A DNA stretch of 64,000 nucleotides from Haemaphysalis longicornis (taxonomy: Eukaryota > Arthropoda > Arachnida > Ixodida > Ixodidae). Shown piece by piece: positions 33,292-43,046 of the stretch. Made by a program: the position numbers and the translations under genes. How positions within the stretch are numbered: position 1 is the first letter of the stretch; the number at the start of each line of letters is the position of its first letter. The DNA lies in the NCBI GenBank assembly GCA_013339765.2, contig CM023450.1, forward strand, positions 41,942,245-42,006,244. Direction: 5' to 3'. Below the pieces are notes generated by a model. It searched no databases, was not told the origin of the DNA, and saw nothing but the letters and a program-made list of their open reading frames with translations.

Positions 33292-34441
33292 CATCTCTGT
33301 CTAACCGCATCAGTACTGTTTGCCAAGGTAACATCAGCGCGTTTGTTTACACAAAGCTTATGCAAAACATTTAACATGCAGCATAAATTTTCTTTCAACT
33401 CCGAAATTTAGCTCGATTGCGTGTGACATGACCCCCCCCCCCCCTGACGTTGTAACACGCAGGACGAGGTCAACGCGGATGCCGTACTCTCGTGTTGGAC
33501 CTTGGTTCAGTTCGATGAAATCTACACGGCGCCGGTGTTCGGCTTCTCATCCACGGACGAGCTCTACGAAACTTGCAGCCTTAGGGTGAGTGCTTCGCCC
33601 GTGCCCGCACCGCTCTGGCAGACCTTCACGGGTACACGAGCGAAGGCGTTGCTGCACATGCGAGAAAGCAATGCCTTGACAGAGAATTAGTGAAGAAAGC
33701 GTTGGACGGTATGTGCAGCTTCGCTTAAATTTCTTATCGCATGTGAGCAGGGCTGAATGTAAATCATTGGATTTGATTTAATTAGTTGAGTCGGTTGGCC
33801 GAAAATCCGTCGTCGTAACCGAGATGTTGCAAACAAAAGGGCTGATGGCGCGAGTGGGCTATGAGAAAAGTGACCGAGTTGAAAAGAAAATTGGGTAAAT
33901 TTGCATCTGAATGGGAATCAAGCAGAGAGAGGGCCTTCACAGATGTAGGGGCGGACACGCGCATCCGCTACGCCTCTTCAGGCACATGGCGATAGATGGC
34001 TGCTTTCTTTCGAAATTACGTACCAACCACCCCGATTGTTCTACTCTTAAGAAATAACTGCTTCCCGATACGATGTCAATCTCCCTGTCGGCGAAAGGAG
34101 CCCCGCGCGTGTGGAGAGAGCGCGTTCGTCTTTAAGGTGACGCGTGCAAAACCGCGTCGCAGGGAAAGCTGTCTCGGATCCGGCGGCCCATGGTGTTCGT
34201 GTCGGCGGCGGACGACGTGTTCAATTCGCCCAGCACTTTTCCCGAGGAGGAGATCTTCAACTCGCCCTGGCTGGCCGCCGTGATAACCCCTCGTGGCGGC
34301 CACCTGGGTTTCGTCGACGGCTGGTTCCTACCGAGTCCGCCTTTTTATTCGGAACGCTTCGCGGCCACTTTCGTCCACGAGCTGCTAAGGATCGCCAGGT
34401 CTCGTGGCCCAGAGGTCTTCCGGGAGCTGGGTGACGATTGA
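25988..34441 (+). CDS. ABHD3: ABHD1/ABHD3-type alpha/beta hydrolase, five exons, complete
   Basis: Exons 25988-26236, 29918-30196, 30388-30654, 33463-33585 and 34163-34441 all join in phase 0 with GT-AG borders and give 398 residues. Residues about 16-37 (VEFLVCASCALYIFYFVFVV) form one membrane anchor. Then come PPVHYRRQY, DGGRLALDW, LLVAPGLTGDSQSYY and a VMNGRGRGG loop. The catalytic triad is visible: nucleophile S196 in GYSLGG, acid D323/D324 in SAADDVF and H353 in RGGHLGF. Length and layout match ABHD1/ABHD3, membrane phospholipid hydrolases; which of these it matches cannot be settled by eye. The start is the first Met before the anchor. Introns are loaded with repeats (a GC-rich block and an ACGC tract in intron 1, a family B element in intron 3). 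AATAAA follows at 34624. Confidence 0.92.
27360..28410. other. GC-rich intronic block with overlapping frames on both strands
   Basis: Within intron 1 of the hydrolase gene, about 1 kb is richer in G+C than its surroundings, so frames stay open on both strands (for example 27375-27794 and 27551-27970 on the minus strand). I could match none to a family. It may be a degraded retroelement coding region. Confidence 0.3.
28840..29704. repeat. Long imperfect (AC)n/(GCAC)n purine-pyrimidine alternating tract, about 865 bp
   Basis: The tract is built from ACAC, GCAC and GCGC units with rare breaks. It keeps several frames open on both strands, giving Arg/Cys/Val or Thr/His-rich artefacts. It sits in intron 1 of the hydrolase gene. 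Confidence 0.95.
30877..30951. repeat. Two adjacent small hairpins
   Basis: CATAGAGTTTCTC...GAGAAACATAG (30877-30907) shares its arm with 22597-22630. It is followed by ATTGTATTGG ATT CCAATACAAT. Both lie in intron 3 of the hydrolase gene. Confidence 0.7.
31165..31196. repeat. Perfect 13-bp-arm hairpin
   Basis: ACGTTCAGAAGCA, loop TAATTC, TGCTTCTGAACGT. It is in intron 3 of the hydrolase gene. I see no terminator or gene context for it. Confidence 0.75.
31572..31851 (-). pseudogene. Arg/Lys/Ala/Glu-rich repeat-protein fragment with in-frame stop
   Basis: The minus-strand frame reads EEEAEDKAAKRRARDAERKR, LK, a TGA stop at 31660-31662, then AADAELRAREAAAKRQRRAE and DPEIRVR in the same frame. 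The two halves are clearly the same heptad-like basic repeat, so the stop is a later mutation. Similar RAREAxAKRRR arrays occur in arthropod transposon proteins (recollection). It lies in intron 3 of the hydrolase gene and is probably transposon-derived. Confidence 0.55.
32276..32864 (-). mobile_element. T2/Kolobok-like family B, copy 2 (inverted)
   Basis: A 589-bp element between TTAA at 32272-32275 and 32865-32868. The left end AGTAGTACTGATACGAAATT corresponds to the right end of copy 1, so the copy is inverted. It lies in intron 3 of the hydrolase gene and has no coding frame. Confidence 0.88.
33197..33288. repeat. (CT)n microsatellite
   Basis: An imperfect CT run about 90 bp long, in intron 3 of the hydrolase gene. 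Confidence 0.95.
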
Positions 34442-34623
34442 CTGCCCGTGCCAAAGACCCGCTCCCTGCCGTAGGATATGGTAGGCCGCGGGATATCACG
34501 ATTAAACACCCGCACTCGAGCGTCATTTTCGCCTCGCATGTTTTCGCCTCGCGCTATTTTCGCCTCGCATACCGTGTTTGGATGCACTACTACTGGAAAT
34601 GTATATACAATAACGCATGTTTC

Positions 34624-34629
34624 AATAAA
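34624..34629 (+). terminator. Poly(A) signal of the hydrolase gene
   Basis: AATAAA lies about 180 bases after the stop codon. A second AATAAA is at 34726-34731. Confidence 0.6.
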
Positions 34630-35100
34630 CGAGTCGGTTTCTTGTGCTTAACCCGAAACATTCTCGCCTGGAAGCATTCAGGCGAGACACTACGTAATCG
34701 TGTTCGCTAACAGTGCACAAACCACAATAAAGGCAGCGCAGATAGCTCAATTTTTTTTCGTTCGAACCATACATCCACAAAAAAAAAAACCGTTACTTGT
34801 ATTTATGTGACCACACAACTGGGGAGCCTTCGGTACGCACCAGCCGGACTGGCTGAGCTGCCCACAACTCCTTTTTCAGTGAAGTATCATGTCTCTGACC
34901 ATTGAATTTAAAGTTTTAAGCAAAAGTCTATTTAAAAAAAAAACAGATTGTGTCTGGTGTTTTTTACTAATTTTCTCTCTACACCCTGGGACCACTACGA
35001 AACTGAACGTGTAACCACGTGCATTTCGAGTTTTGTTTTGAAATGTTCCTTGATTCCTGTATCACGATCAGTCTCGTTCACAGTTGTCTTATTAAATAAT

Positions 35101-35352
35101 AGAGTTTTAGCAGTCCGTCTGTTCCGTCATGTACGTCGTTACCGTGTTTACCGGGACCCGACTGCGCCCTCGCGTGCGGAAGGGCGAGGAGGAAGGGCGA
35201 GGAGGCGCACCCCACCATGGCGGATGCGCGGACATGGCGAAGGCCGGCCCGCGGAACTAATCCCCTACCGCGACGAATGCCCAAGTGCCCAGACGGGTCC
35301 GGTCAACACGGTAACTACGTACACGACGGAAGAGACGGACTGCTAAAACTCT
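35101..35352. mobile_element. Foldback/MITE with about 60-bp inverted ends
   Basis: The left arm AGAGTTTTAGCAGTCCGTCT, TTCCGTCATGTACGTCGTT and ACCGTGTTTACCGG is inverted with few changes at the right end. The unit is 252 bp. Flanks allow a TAA-type 3-bp duplication, but this is not decisive. Confidence 0.75.
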
Positions 35353-35755
35353 GTTAATCCGCGGGTTCTTCTCATTCTGGTCGTCGAGAAGAACAAACAA
35401 GGAGGCTCAGGCAAGGGTCGTTTTTGGAATATAAACGGAACCCCACCGCCCACAAGGGCGCTGGAGAATGTCCCATGAACAGTAGCATCGTGCGACGTTT
35501 CTTTGTGTAGTATTTGTTCATTCAGACAGGTTTCAGCTGCAGATGGCGGCTGCCGGAAAGTTGCTGGGAGGTGCCACTCTCTTCTCGTTGCGTATGAGAA
35601 AAGGAAAGAAAAGAGGGCAAGGGTTTTTTCTCGTGATAGCTGGGTACTCCGCGGGTACCCAGCTCCAGTCGCTGCACCGAATGGTTCACCTGACACACTA
35701 CAGTTGGAAATGTTCGGTCGTAGTCTGCCCAACCGAGGGTTCGTTCAATAAGCCC

Positions 35756-36010
35756 CTACTTCCATCCTCCAGTTATTGTTTCCCTTTCGAGAGTGGCCGT
35801 TCTGGAGAACTCAATTTTGTGGTCGACCACTTCACAGTGCTCGCGACTGTGCTGCCTGATTCTGTCCGGAAGATTTTTGGTTTCACCGATCTCTGAAGCG
35901 GGGCACTCAGCGCACGAAATGCGGAAAGCGACTCCGGGCGCTTTCTCCATTGTCGCGCGGTCTTTAGGGCGGGGGATTAGGTGGCCTATAGTTGCCGAAG
36001 GCTTGTGGAC
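35756..36010 (-). pseudogene. Penelope-like element, GIY-YIG endonuclease fragment
   Basis: The minus-strand frame reads VAFRISCAECPASEIGETKN, LPDRIRQH, REHCEVVDHKIEFSRTATLERE. This matches the Penelope-like C-terminal endonuclease layout (V.YxIPCxxC...YIGETxN, RxxQH, H...DF). The canonical YIG is degraded to EIG and the spacer before the final His is shortened, so it is dead. Confidence 0.7.
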
Positions 36011-36269
36011 AATGTGCACTTTTTTCTCTTCAGAAAACGCGGGCCAAGGCCTCATTCGCTCCTAGCTGGGATGACAGGCACCGGTACGCATTTCAGAGTT
36101 CCGACGGTCGGTCTCGTCGGCGAGTTTGTCGCCCTCTTTGGCTCCCTGTTGCGTATTACGCAGTGAATGAACTTTTTAGTACGAAGCTTTTTACCTCTAC
36201 CCCTAAGGGTTCTGTCGCGACCGTTGGTTTCAACAGAAAACCTCCGCGAACAAATAAAAGAAGTTACTG

Positions 36270-36350
36270 GCACCACCAGGAATCGAACCTGGGAACGAAT
36301 AGAGAAACGGAGCGAGAGCCCGTTGTCTTACTGATAGAGCTGCAAGCCCA
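36270..36350 (-). other. tRNA-like segment
   Basis: The minus strand has TGCAGCTCTATCAGTAAGAC (A-box side) and CAGGTTCGATTCCTGG, a perfect T-arm with B box. The spacing between them is long and the acceptor stem is not convincing. Probably a tRNA-derived repeat. Confidence 0.45.
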
Positions 36351-36534
36351 CGCGGAGACGGGGGAAACAGACGGTGCACTCACCGAACACATCTGCGGGT
36401 TTACCTCCTGTGGTCTCGCTGAATGCCACGCGTTAGCGTCACGCGAACTCTCGCGGCTCTGTGCGCTCAGCCCACGGCACGTGTAGCAGCCATGTGCGCG
36501 CCTTGCACATGCGCTAGGAGTTATAAAAAATTAA

Positions 36535-36655
36535 AGGAAGCTCACACTAACACATGATATCACGCTTCTCCGTCTCTGCCACCGCCGACGGAGGCAACGA
36601 GATCGACGGCAGAGACGGAGAAGTGAGATCGACTAACACCGGGTTTGAGCTTCCT
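36535..36655. mobile_element. T2/Kolobok-like family D, 121-bp palindromic element
   Basis: TTAA at 36531-36534 and 36656-36659 bounds AGGAAGCTCA...TGAGCTTCCT. A second inverted pair, CTTCTCCGTCTCTGCC (36565-36580) and GGCAGAGACGGAGAAG (36608-36623), makes most of the unit fold on itself. It sits between the two Penelope-like fragments. Confidence 0.75.
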
Positions 36656-37122
36656 TTAATTTTATAAAAGAGAGTTTCCACTCATTTGCATCACCAACAC
36701 AATTCAACCAACCAGCGTTCATGAATCATGCATTTAATCTTAGCAAGGAATATATCTTAGAGGTAATAAATGGTGTGGTTAAGTGAATTTCACTTGTCTC
36801 TGGTTGCGCTCTTGGTAGAGCCACGTGTGTTAATTCAAGTGACGTCGCATGGGTAATTATTGTGAGTGTCGTGTACAGCTTCGCTTTCCAACCACCTCCT
36901 CAGGGTGGATTGGCGCGCATTTTTTGGGGGTAGCCGTTTTTCTTGAGGCACGCATTTACCCGGATTTTTTCGTTTTTTTTTTTGCGTTCGGATTTGGAAG
37001 AGCAAATGGCATCCGCTCTTTTAAATAAAGAGGAAACAACAGAGGCCTTGTGGTTGACGGAGTGAGCCGAATTAAAATGAAGGTTGCGATCAGTGCGCGC
37101 CTGCTTCCTGTGAACGGGAAAC

Positions 37123-37353
37123 TCATCTCGTCACTTGGGCTTCAAGAAAGGCAATGAAGCCGTCTCGTTCACATTCGACCGTGCACTGAACGGCGGGGTG
37201 GATGGAATTTAGATGCTTTTCCAGGCTGTCAACTGCAGATGTCTTCACTATGCAAAAACAATCGTCGACATAGCGAAGAAAAAGCCTATAGGTCGCGTCA
37301 AGAAGGAACTCAGTTTTCCCTTGCGCAGTGTCTAGAGTGCCGTCCGACGGCAC
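37123..37353 (-). pseudogene. Penelope-like element, reverse transcriptase fragment
   Basis: The minus-strand frame gives LFLRYVDDCFCIV, the catalytic YVDD box, then LEKHLNSIHPAVQCTVECER and FIAFLEAQV. This is typical of the Penelope RT palm. With the endonuclease piece at 35756-36010, same strand and order, it is one broken element with later insertions between the parts. Confidence 0.75.
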
Positions 37354-38348
37354 TCTAGCTGATCGTTGCAGTCAAAAATGCAAGCTAGGGCATATGAAGC
37401 CAACAACGTCTTTGCCGCATAGAGTGCCATTGTTTGACGTGGCTTTTTTTTTTCGAAATGCGTCAACGGAACACCACGCATTCTAAAATACACGGAGCAG
37501 TAGCAAATTGACGCGTAAAAAGAGTGCGTTGAAATTGTGTCTTGTTTTCCAGATCTGAGCGGCGGAAACGCTGCTTATAATTAAAGATTTGCGCACGCAA
37601 TAAAATGTACTTTCAATTCACTGAACGTTTATGGCATTTTTTGGATGAATTGTATACACACGACCCATTCTGAAACTATAGGTGTGCATGATCCAAATTT
37701 CAGTAGGGCTCTGCTGTTCCCGCATCAACTCGAACGCTGATAACGCTGATATTAACTTTTTGAGGGCTCTTCCACACTTATGAACTCAAGAAAAATTACA
37801 TAAACGCCAGGTTTTTTTCATCTTGTGAAACAGGCCCGAGATTAAATCGACCGTGTACTGCAAAAGCAGACTGCGGTTTGCTCCCCTTGGGAGTTTTCGC
37901 TACCTTTAAAAAATACGTTGGCCCACCTTCCTCCATGCATTGGCCTTATTTTTCTCATGACTGCCTCGAAGGCATGCATGCTCATAGGTAGGATTCTAGC
38001 CACCCTATCATAGGGCTTGTCAGATTGATGGAGGAAGGCCAGATTGGCTTGTCACAGCAAGCGCATTCGATGGGAAAGAGATATATTGCTTCATAATTTC
38101 GTTCCTCACCTGCCGCCCGCCCTCTTGCAAATCAAACTTGTGGGCTAACTCCCACAAAGTTTCTCTGGTTCCTTATAGAGACTCTACCGACTAATCCTCC
38201 CGCGTTCCCGCGTCACGACGTCAGAATATCATATCACCACCACCATCATCATCATCGGAATTTGTGGCGGCAAAGTAAACTGCGCGTGCGTGCGACTTGA
38301 AAGTGCTGTTTTCTTTGCGTCTTGTATAAGTGTCGCCCCACAAACGTT

Positions 38349-41300
38349 ATGTCTAGCGCTGGGGATGCATGCAAGCAATGGGCAAGCAAAGCTGTCGCCT
38401 TCGTCGTAAAACATTCCGAAGCGGGAATCGTCTCCCTGTGCACTAATGTTGCTGCTATCATGGAAGAGCAAAACAGGTCAGTAGTTGTCAAGCTTTGCTA
38501 GTTGCATAATTTGATCGATCGATGGGATCTGCTTTGTAACTTCCTGTTACTCATTGTTTGCTTCAAGACTTGCCGAGGAAAACGAACGCCTGAGACGCGA
38601 ACTACAGGCGTACAGGGAAGTGTACGAGTTTCCTCCAGGCCATGAAGGTGCAGGGAGCAGGCATCCACGTCGGTCTAGTGTGAAGTAAGTTTGTTAAGCA
38701 TGGTCCTTCTGGTGTAGGCAGTCATTCATTGGCAGCTCCCTGTAGGCTGTCTTCATTGGAAGGCACTCCAAATTGTTATGCCTGTTATCGATCGGCTGCC
38801 CCATTTCACTGCAGCTTATAGACTTGCGTTAGAGCGCGTATCCGTTGCAGGCCAGCGATTGGCGGTGTAACCGATGCCCTTGACAGCAGCTCGGAACTGC
38901 AGGGCGACGTGCAGGCTGCTCGTATCGCAGTGACATCGTCTACGAGGAAGCAATCCAAAGGAACTATTGACGTTTTGCGAGTAAGCCTTATGTTTTCGTT
39001 ATTAGTGGAATATTTAGTTTAAATATGAATCTTGTGGGGCGGCTGTCAAAGTGTGCATTCAAGGCATTCGTTGAAGCTGCAGATGCTACCGCATGCATGG
39101 CAAGTACTGAAGCATGCATCTGTTAATAGGTGTGTAAGAGTTGTACAAGTGTTTGTTTTTCCACCTCATCAAGAACCTGCATTGGTATAATGGCTTAGAC
39201 AATAATGAAAGGCCTCATGAAGAACCACACACTAACCCTCCTGCTACTACTGGTCAAATAAATTTTCTTGCCTCAAGCTCACACTTGCAGTTCAAGCTGT
39301 CACGCTGGGCAGGGTTCAGTATCACCACTAGCTGCAGCTTCTCTACGTTATCGCGCAAAAGCCACAATTTTCAAAACTACACCTTGACTGCTTTTCGTGC
39401 TTGCAAACAAAATTGTAATCAGCAATTTTTATTCTTGCCTGCACTACCAAGGTTCTGCAGCAGCTACGGCAATTTGGACATCCATGGGTGCCCCTGGACG
39501 GCTGCCTCTGTGAAGCTTGCTGTAGGTTTGAAGGCTTTAAGGTGTCCCCAAAGGCCCTTACTTTCAACCTGCTCGACATGGGCCATACAGCCATAATCAG
39601 GAGGAAGTACTTGGGGAAGATACGTTATATTGGCCACCTTGACACAAGTGCACCTCGACGGATTTGGCTGGGCCTTGAACTGCATGTGCCTGGTTAGTAT
39701 TAGGTTCAAATGCTCTGGTATAGCAGCGTGAACGATTAGTCTAAACACAGTGCTGGAAGTCATAGACCAGGTCTTGGTGCAAAGGAATGGTGTGCTTAAG
39801 TATTGCTGTCGCATCGCTCCAAGCTACCTTGAAGAGTAAGATTTTTGTCAGCTTTATTGATGATGTATTTAGCCAGACAAGGATTTAGCAACTCTGGTTT
39901 GAGTATGTTTGCTAAAAGCCTCCCAATAATTACACAATCACACTGTCAGCCTGCAGGCACTCGATAGGTGGGACTGCAGACCTTTGGGGGAGGCCTTCGT
40001 CCTGCAGTGGACATAACCAGGCCTAAGATAAAGATAAAGATTGATGATAGATAGTGCAATCTTTCTTTTTCCCATTACTCACGTGAGGATTGCAATACAG
40101 TTAGATTATCCCACTGCTCATGATGGACAATAGGGTAATTATTTTTACTACATTGGCAACACTGAGTGCAGGTTCACACTAACAAAGCCAATGCATATAA
40201 TGCCACATGGGTTGCACTACTGTAGCCAGCTTAGTTTCAAAAGATGGACCAGGTTCTACACTTCTAAACCTAGTTATCATGAGTGAAAGCAAAGATTATG
40301 CACTGAGTGTTTCGTGAAAGTTTGCCTTTGCTTGAGATTTCACAGCCCGCTGTCTATATAACTCTGCTGGATGATTGGATTCATCCTTTTGCTTGCACTG
40401 AAGGGCACTTGCAGACAGCCGTTAAGGGGCCATGAAGACAAAATGCAAGTTTGGCTTATATGAAAGATTGCCTAGTTAGAATAACACTGACACCACTTTT
40501 AACACAAACTTCACTCTCATAAGCTATGTAATAGGGAAAAAAAAAGAAGGGTCATGCGACCCACTAGCTCATTTCTCACAATAGAACCTATGACGTATTT
40601 TGGGCAACTATGTGATTGGCTGAGGCCAGCAAAAGCAAACGCAAGTTAGGCAGGCTTGCAGAACGAGGTATTTTTGCTTAAATTTGATGCATATTCTTTT
40701 TAAATCAGTAAGAATGTTGGGGTAAACAGTGAAAGTTACAAATGCACATGTAAACATAAAAGCACCAGTGCATACTGCACGCACTATGCCGGTTATAGCT
40801 GCACCAGCCGTCCGGTGCATTGAGCTTACACTGGGCAACCGGCGTAAGTGACGTTGTCTTCTGTGACTCTGTGTCTGTCGAGCATACCCACCGTGGCAAA
40901 AATTATCCAGGTACAAATCCGGTCAAATACAAAGCTAGTGCGGACAGCGGTCCTGAGGAGTATGGTAGTGCCACCTATGAGGACTGGCGGTAAACAAGTC
41001 GTTCCACCATTCGCTGAAGCCTTAGTCAGCATACTAATGTTCGCTTAAGTACCTGCCCTGGATACGTCACCCCAGACATCATGGAACACACGATTCAGCA
41101 GAAGCATCGCTCACTGAGTGCTGGGACAAGTGCTGTGGGCTTTATAAAACACCAAAACTTTCGAATAAAACAAACTTGTACCTGGTCTTCACGGCCCCTT
41201 TAAACCCTTACCTAGTCGCGTGGTACCACGACAGCGAGGCTCCGAGTGGGCGAAGCGATAAAAAAAGAAAGGTGCAACCTGCATGCGAGTGGCTGGAGGC

Positions 41301-42066
41301 CACTTGCAACGTGTAGCGTAGTACGGCTTTTACTGTAAAGATACAGCCCTAATGTCGTGCGATTTTGTTTCTTGCTTACAAAAGGGCTGTAGTGGGGAGT
41401 GTGATCCTGGCCAACATGGACCTTGAATTCTTGACAAGTATTTTGGTGAATGAAAGGGGAAAGGAATATAGGCTAATACATCCACATAGTCTTTGCAGGA
41501 ATCGCAACAACTTGCGACAAATTTTCTCCACTGCAAAATCTGCATGTTGTCATGCTGCCGAATCCCTGACGCATGCTTGTGTAAATACTCGTCTCTGTTG
41601 CACAAAATGAGTGCTAGGTGTCATGCGTACCTGTGCATGTGAGTTCATTACAGTGCAGTTTCTTTCCTCACAAATTTGCAGCCCTGCACATTGCCTTTTA
41701 GGCATGTTGTATGACATTAGCAACCTTCAGGCACATTACCTTTTTTTTACAAAGTGTACACACCCAGTCCTTCTTCTTATAAAGGTGTCCCCCTACTCTA
41801 CAATGCTTGCATCCTCATGGGCAGATGCTATCTTTGGGAAGGCGCTCAAACCATATTTTTCAATTCACAATAAATGTGCTTTATTATTCCTGTCCACCTA
41901 GTACTTGGCCCAGTTAAAAAAAAAGAACATGTCAATAATCTCTCACTTCATGTTATGGACAGTGGGATTCTCCGATGGAAGCATTGGAGGGAAGGCCTAC
42001 TTCGAGTGCAAGCCACGTCACGGAGCCTTTTTCGATGTTTCCAGCGTTTCGGCTGTCGTTGTTTGA
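38349..42066 (+). CDS. Coiled-coil and CAP-Gly domain protein, five exons, complete
   Basis: Exons 38349-38476, 38568-38684, 38851-38980, 39461-39692 and 41963-42066 join in matching phases (2, 2, 0, 1), all GT-AG, giving 236 residues. Residues about 37-60 (EEQNRLAEENERLRRELQAY) are a short coiled coil. Residues about 166-233 form a C-terminal CAP-Gly domain: GKIRYIGHLDT, RRIWLGLEL, SDGSIGGKAYFECKPRHGAFF. The usual GKNDGS groove loop reads GFSDGS, so the Lys and Asn are replaced. CAP-Gly domains bind EEY/F tails of tubulin and EB proteins, so a microtubule role is likely, though the altered loop leaves the partner uncertain. Exon 4 begins at a TGCAGCAG tandem acceptor. Intron 4 holds a family C element. 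I do not recognise an orthologue. Confidence 0.85.
39965..40055 (+). mobile_element. RTE LINE terminal fragment
   Basis: TTTGGGGGAGGCCTTCGTCC and TGCAGTGGACATAA match RTE 3' ends elsewhere in the window. A GATAAA-repeat tail follows. It lies in intron 4 of the CAP-Gly gene. Confidence 0.7.
40426..41199. mobile_element. T2/Kolobok-like family C, copy 1
   Basis: A 774-bp unit between TTAA at 40422-40425 and 41200-41203. Left end GGGGCCATGAAGACAAAATG; right-end complement AGGGGCCGTGAAGACCAGGT. It lies in intron 4 of the CAP-Gly gene. Non-coding. Related to 57112-57608. Confidence 0.8.
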
Positions 42067-42127
42067 GACGGCTTAAGCCAGGTAAATATACAAAGCCCGA
42101 GTGTCTCGTACAAAGAAATATCACAAT

Positions 42128-42133
42128 TTTATT
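42128..42133 (-). terminator. Candidate poly(A) signal of the myosin III gene
   Basis: AATAAA on the minus strand, about 915 bases past the myosin stop codon and only about 60 bases from the stop of the convergent CAP-Gly gene. If used, the two transcripts would overlap at their 3' ends. I saw no canonical AATAAA for the CAP-Gly gene before 43047. Confidence 0.35.
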
Positions 42134-43046
42134 ATTGCATATGTTCACACTGGCCAAAGACTTTTTCATTTTTTACATCTTTTGTACAAGTCGTTTTATA
42201 TACACGTGTAAACCGTTAGCTCATATTTCCCAAGGGCACTTGCTTTTCCACAGGGCATAGATATCATTTCAGGGCCCTGAGAATCCTTGTTAGGTGCTTT
42301 GCTCTTGCATTTCTGGTCAGCGCATTGGTGTTTTAAGTGTAGTCTGGAATAGATATCCCTTTCTGCGTAAAATGTTCTTTAGAAGCCACTGCCAACCTCT
42401 CTGCGATAGTGAACATGCAGAAGTGCTTTGATGGTTATTCAGTTTTGCACGAATGCTCAAAAGGGTGATGCAGGCATTTATACTGATTGTCTAGACTATG
42501 AAAATGATCTCCTTGCCACCGTGACCTGCATTTTGTTTGTACATAGCGGCCCATTTTGTTCTCCATGTCGTGAGGAATAAGCGGGAGCGTAATACTGATA
42601 TCCTGAAGGGTTTAGAAAAGCATCATTTTTTTCTTATCACAGCTACAAGCAAAAGTTCGTACCTTCTAGCATTGTAACCAACACATTTCTTGTACACCCA
42701 TCAATGTGCAAGTAACAGCAATCTTCTTCATTTGGGTCGTGTTTTTTTGTTCTCAAGTGCTTTGGAACACCCTTTATAAATTTTTTTTTTTTGTCCCTGT
42801 TATGATGCCACGTTGAAATGTTCACACAGATGAGGCCAGGGATAATCATCGTTACAAACACTCGTTAGCTCCAGACAGCGACAGTCACTTTGCAGCACAG
42901 GTAATATGTGAGCCGTGAGGACAGACACACTGGGAGACTAGTTGTCCTGCTTCTTTTCATGCGCTGGTGCAGAGTCGGGGGCCATCTGGCATCCTGCACA
43001 CTCTTAGGGGGAAGGAGGGGGGAGGGCACCTCTGAGATAGTGAGGC

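Noticed and set aside
36270..36350. Functional tRNA gene
   Set aside because: The T-arm is perfect, but A-box-to-B-box spacing is long and the acceptor stem does not pair.
38229..38491. Two minus-strand frames over CAP-Gly exon 1
   Set aside because: They are shadows of the forward exon, which has consistent splice phases.
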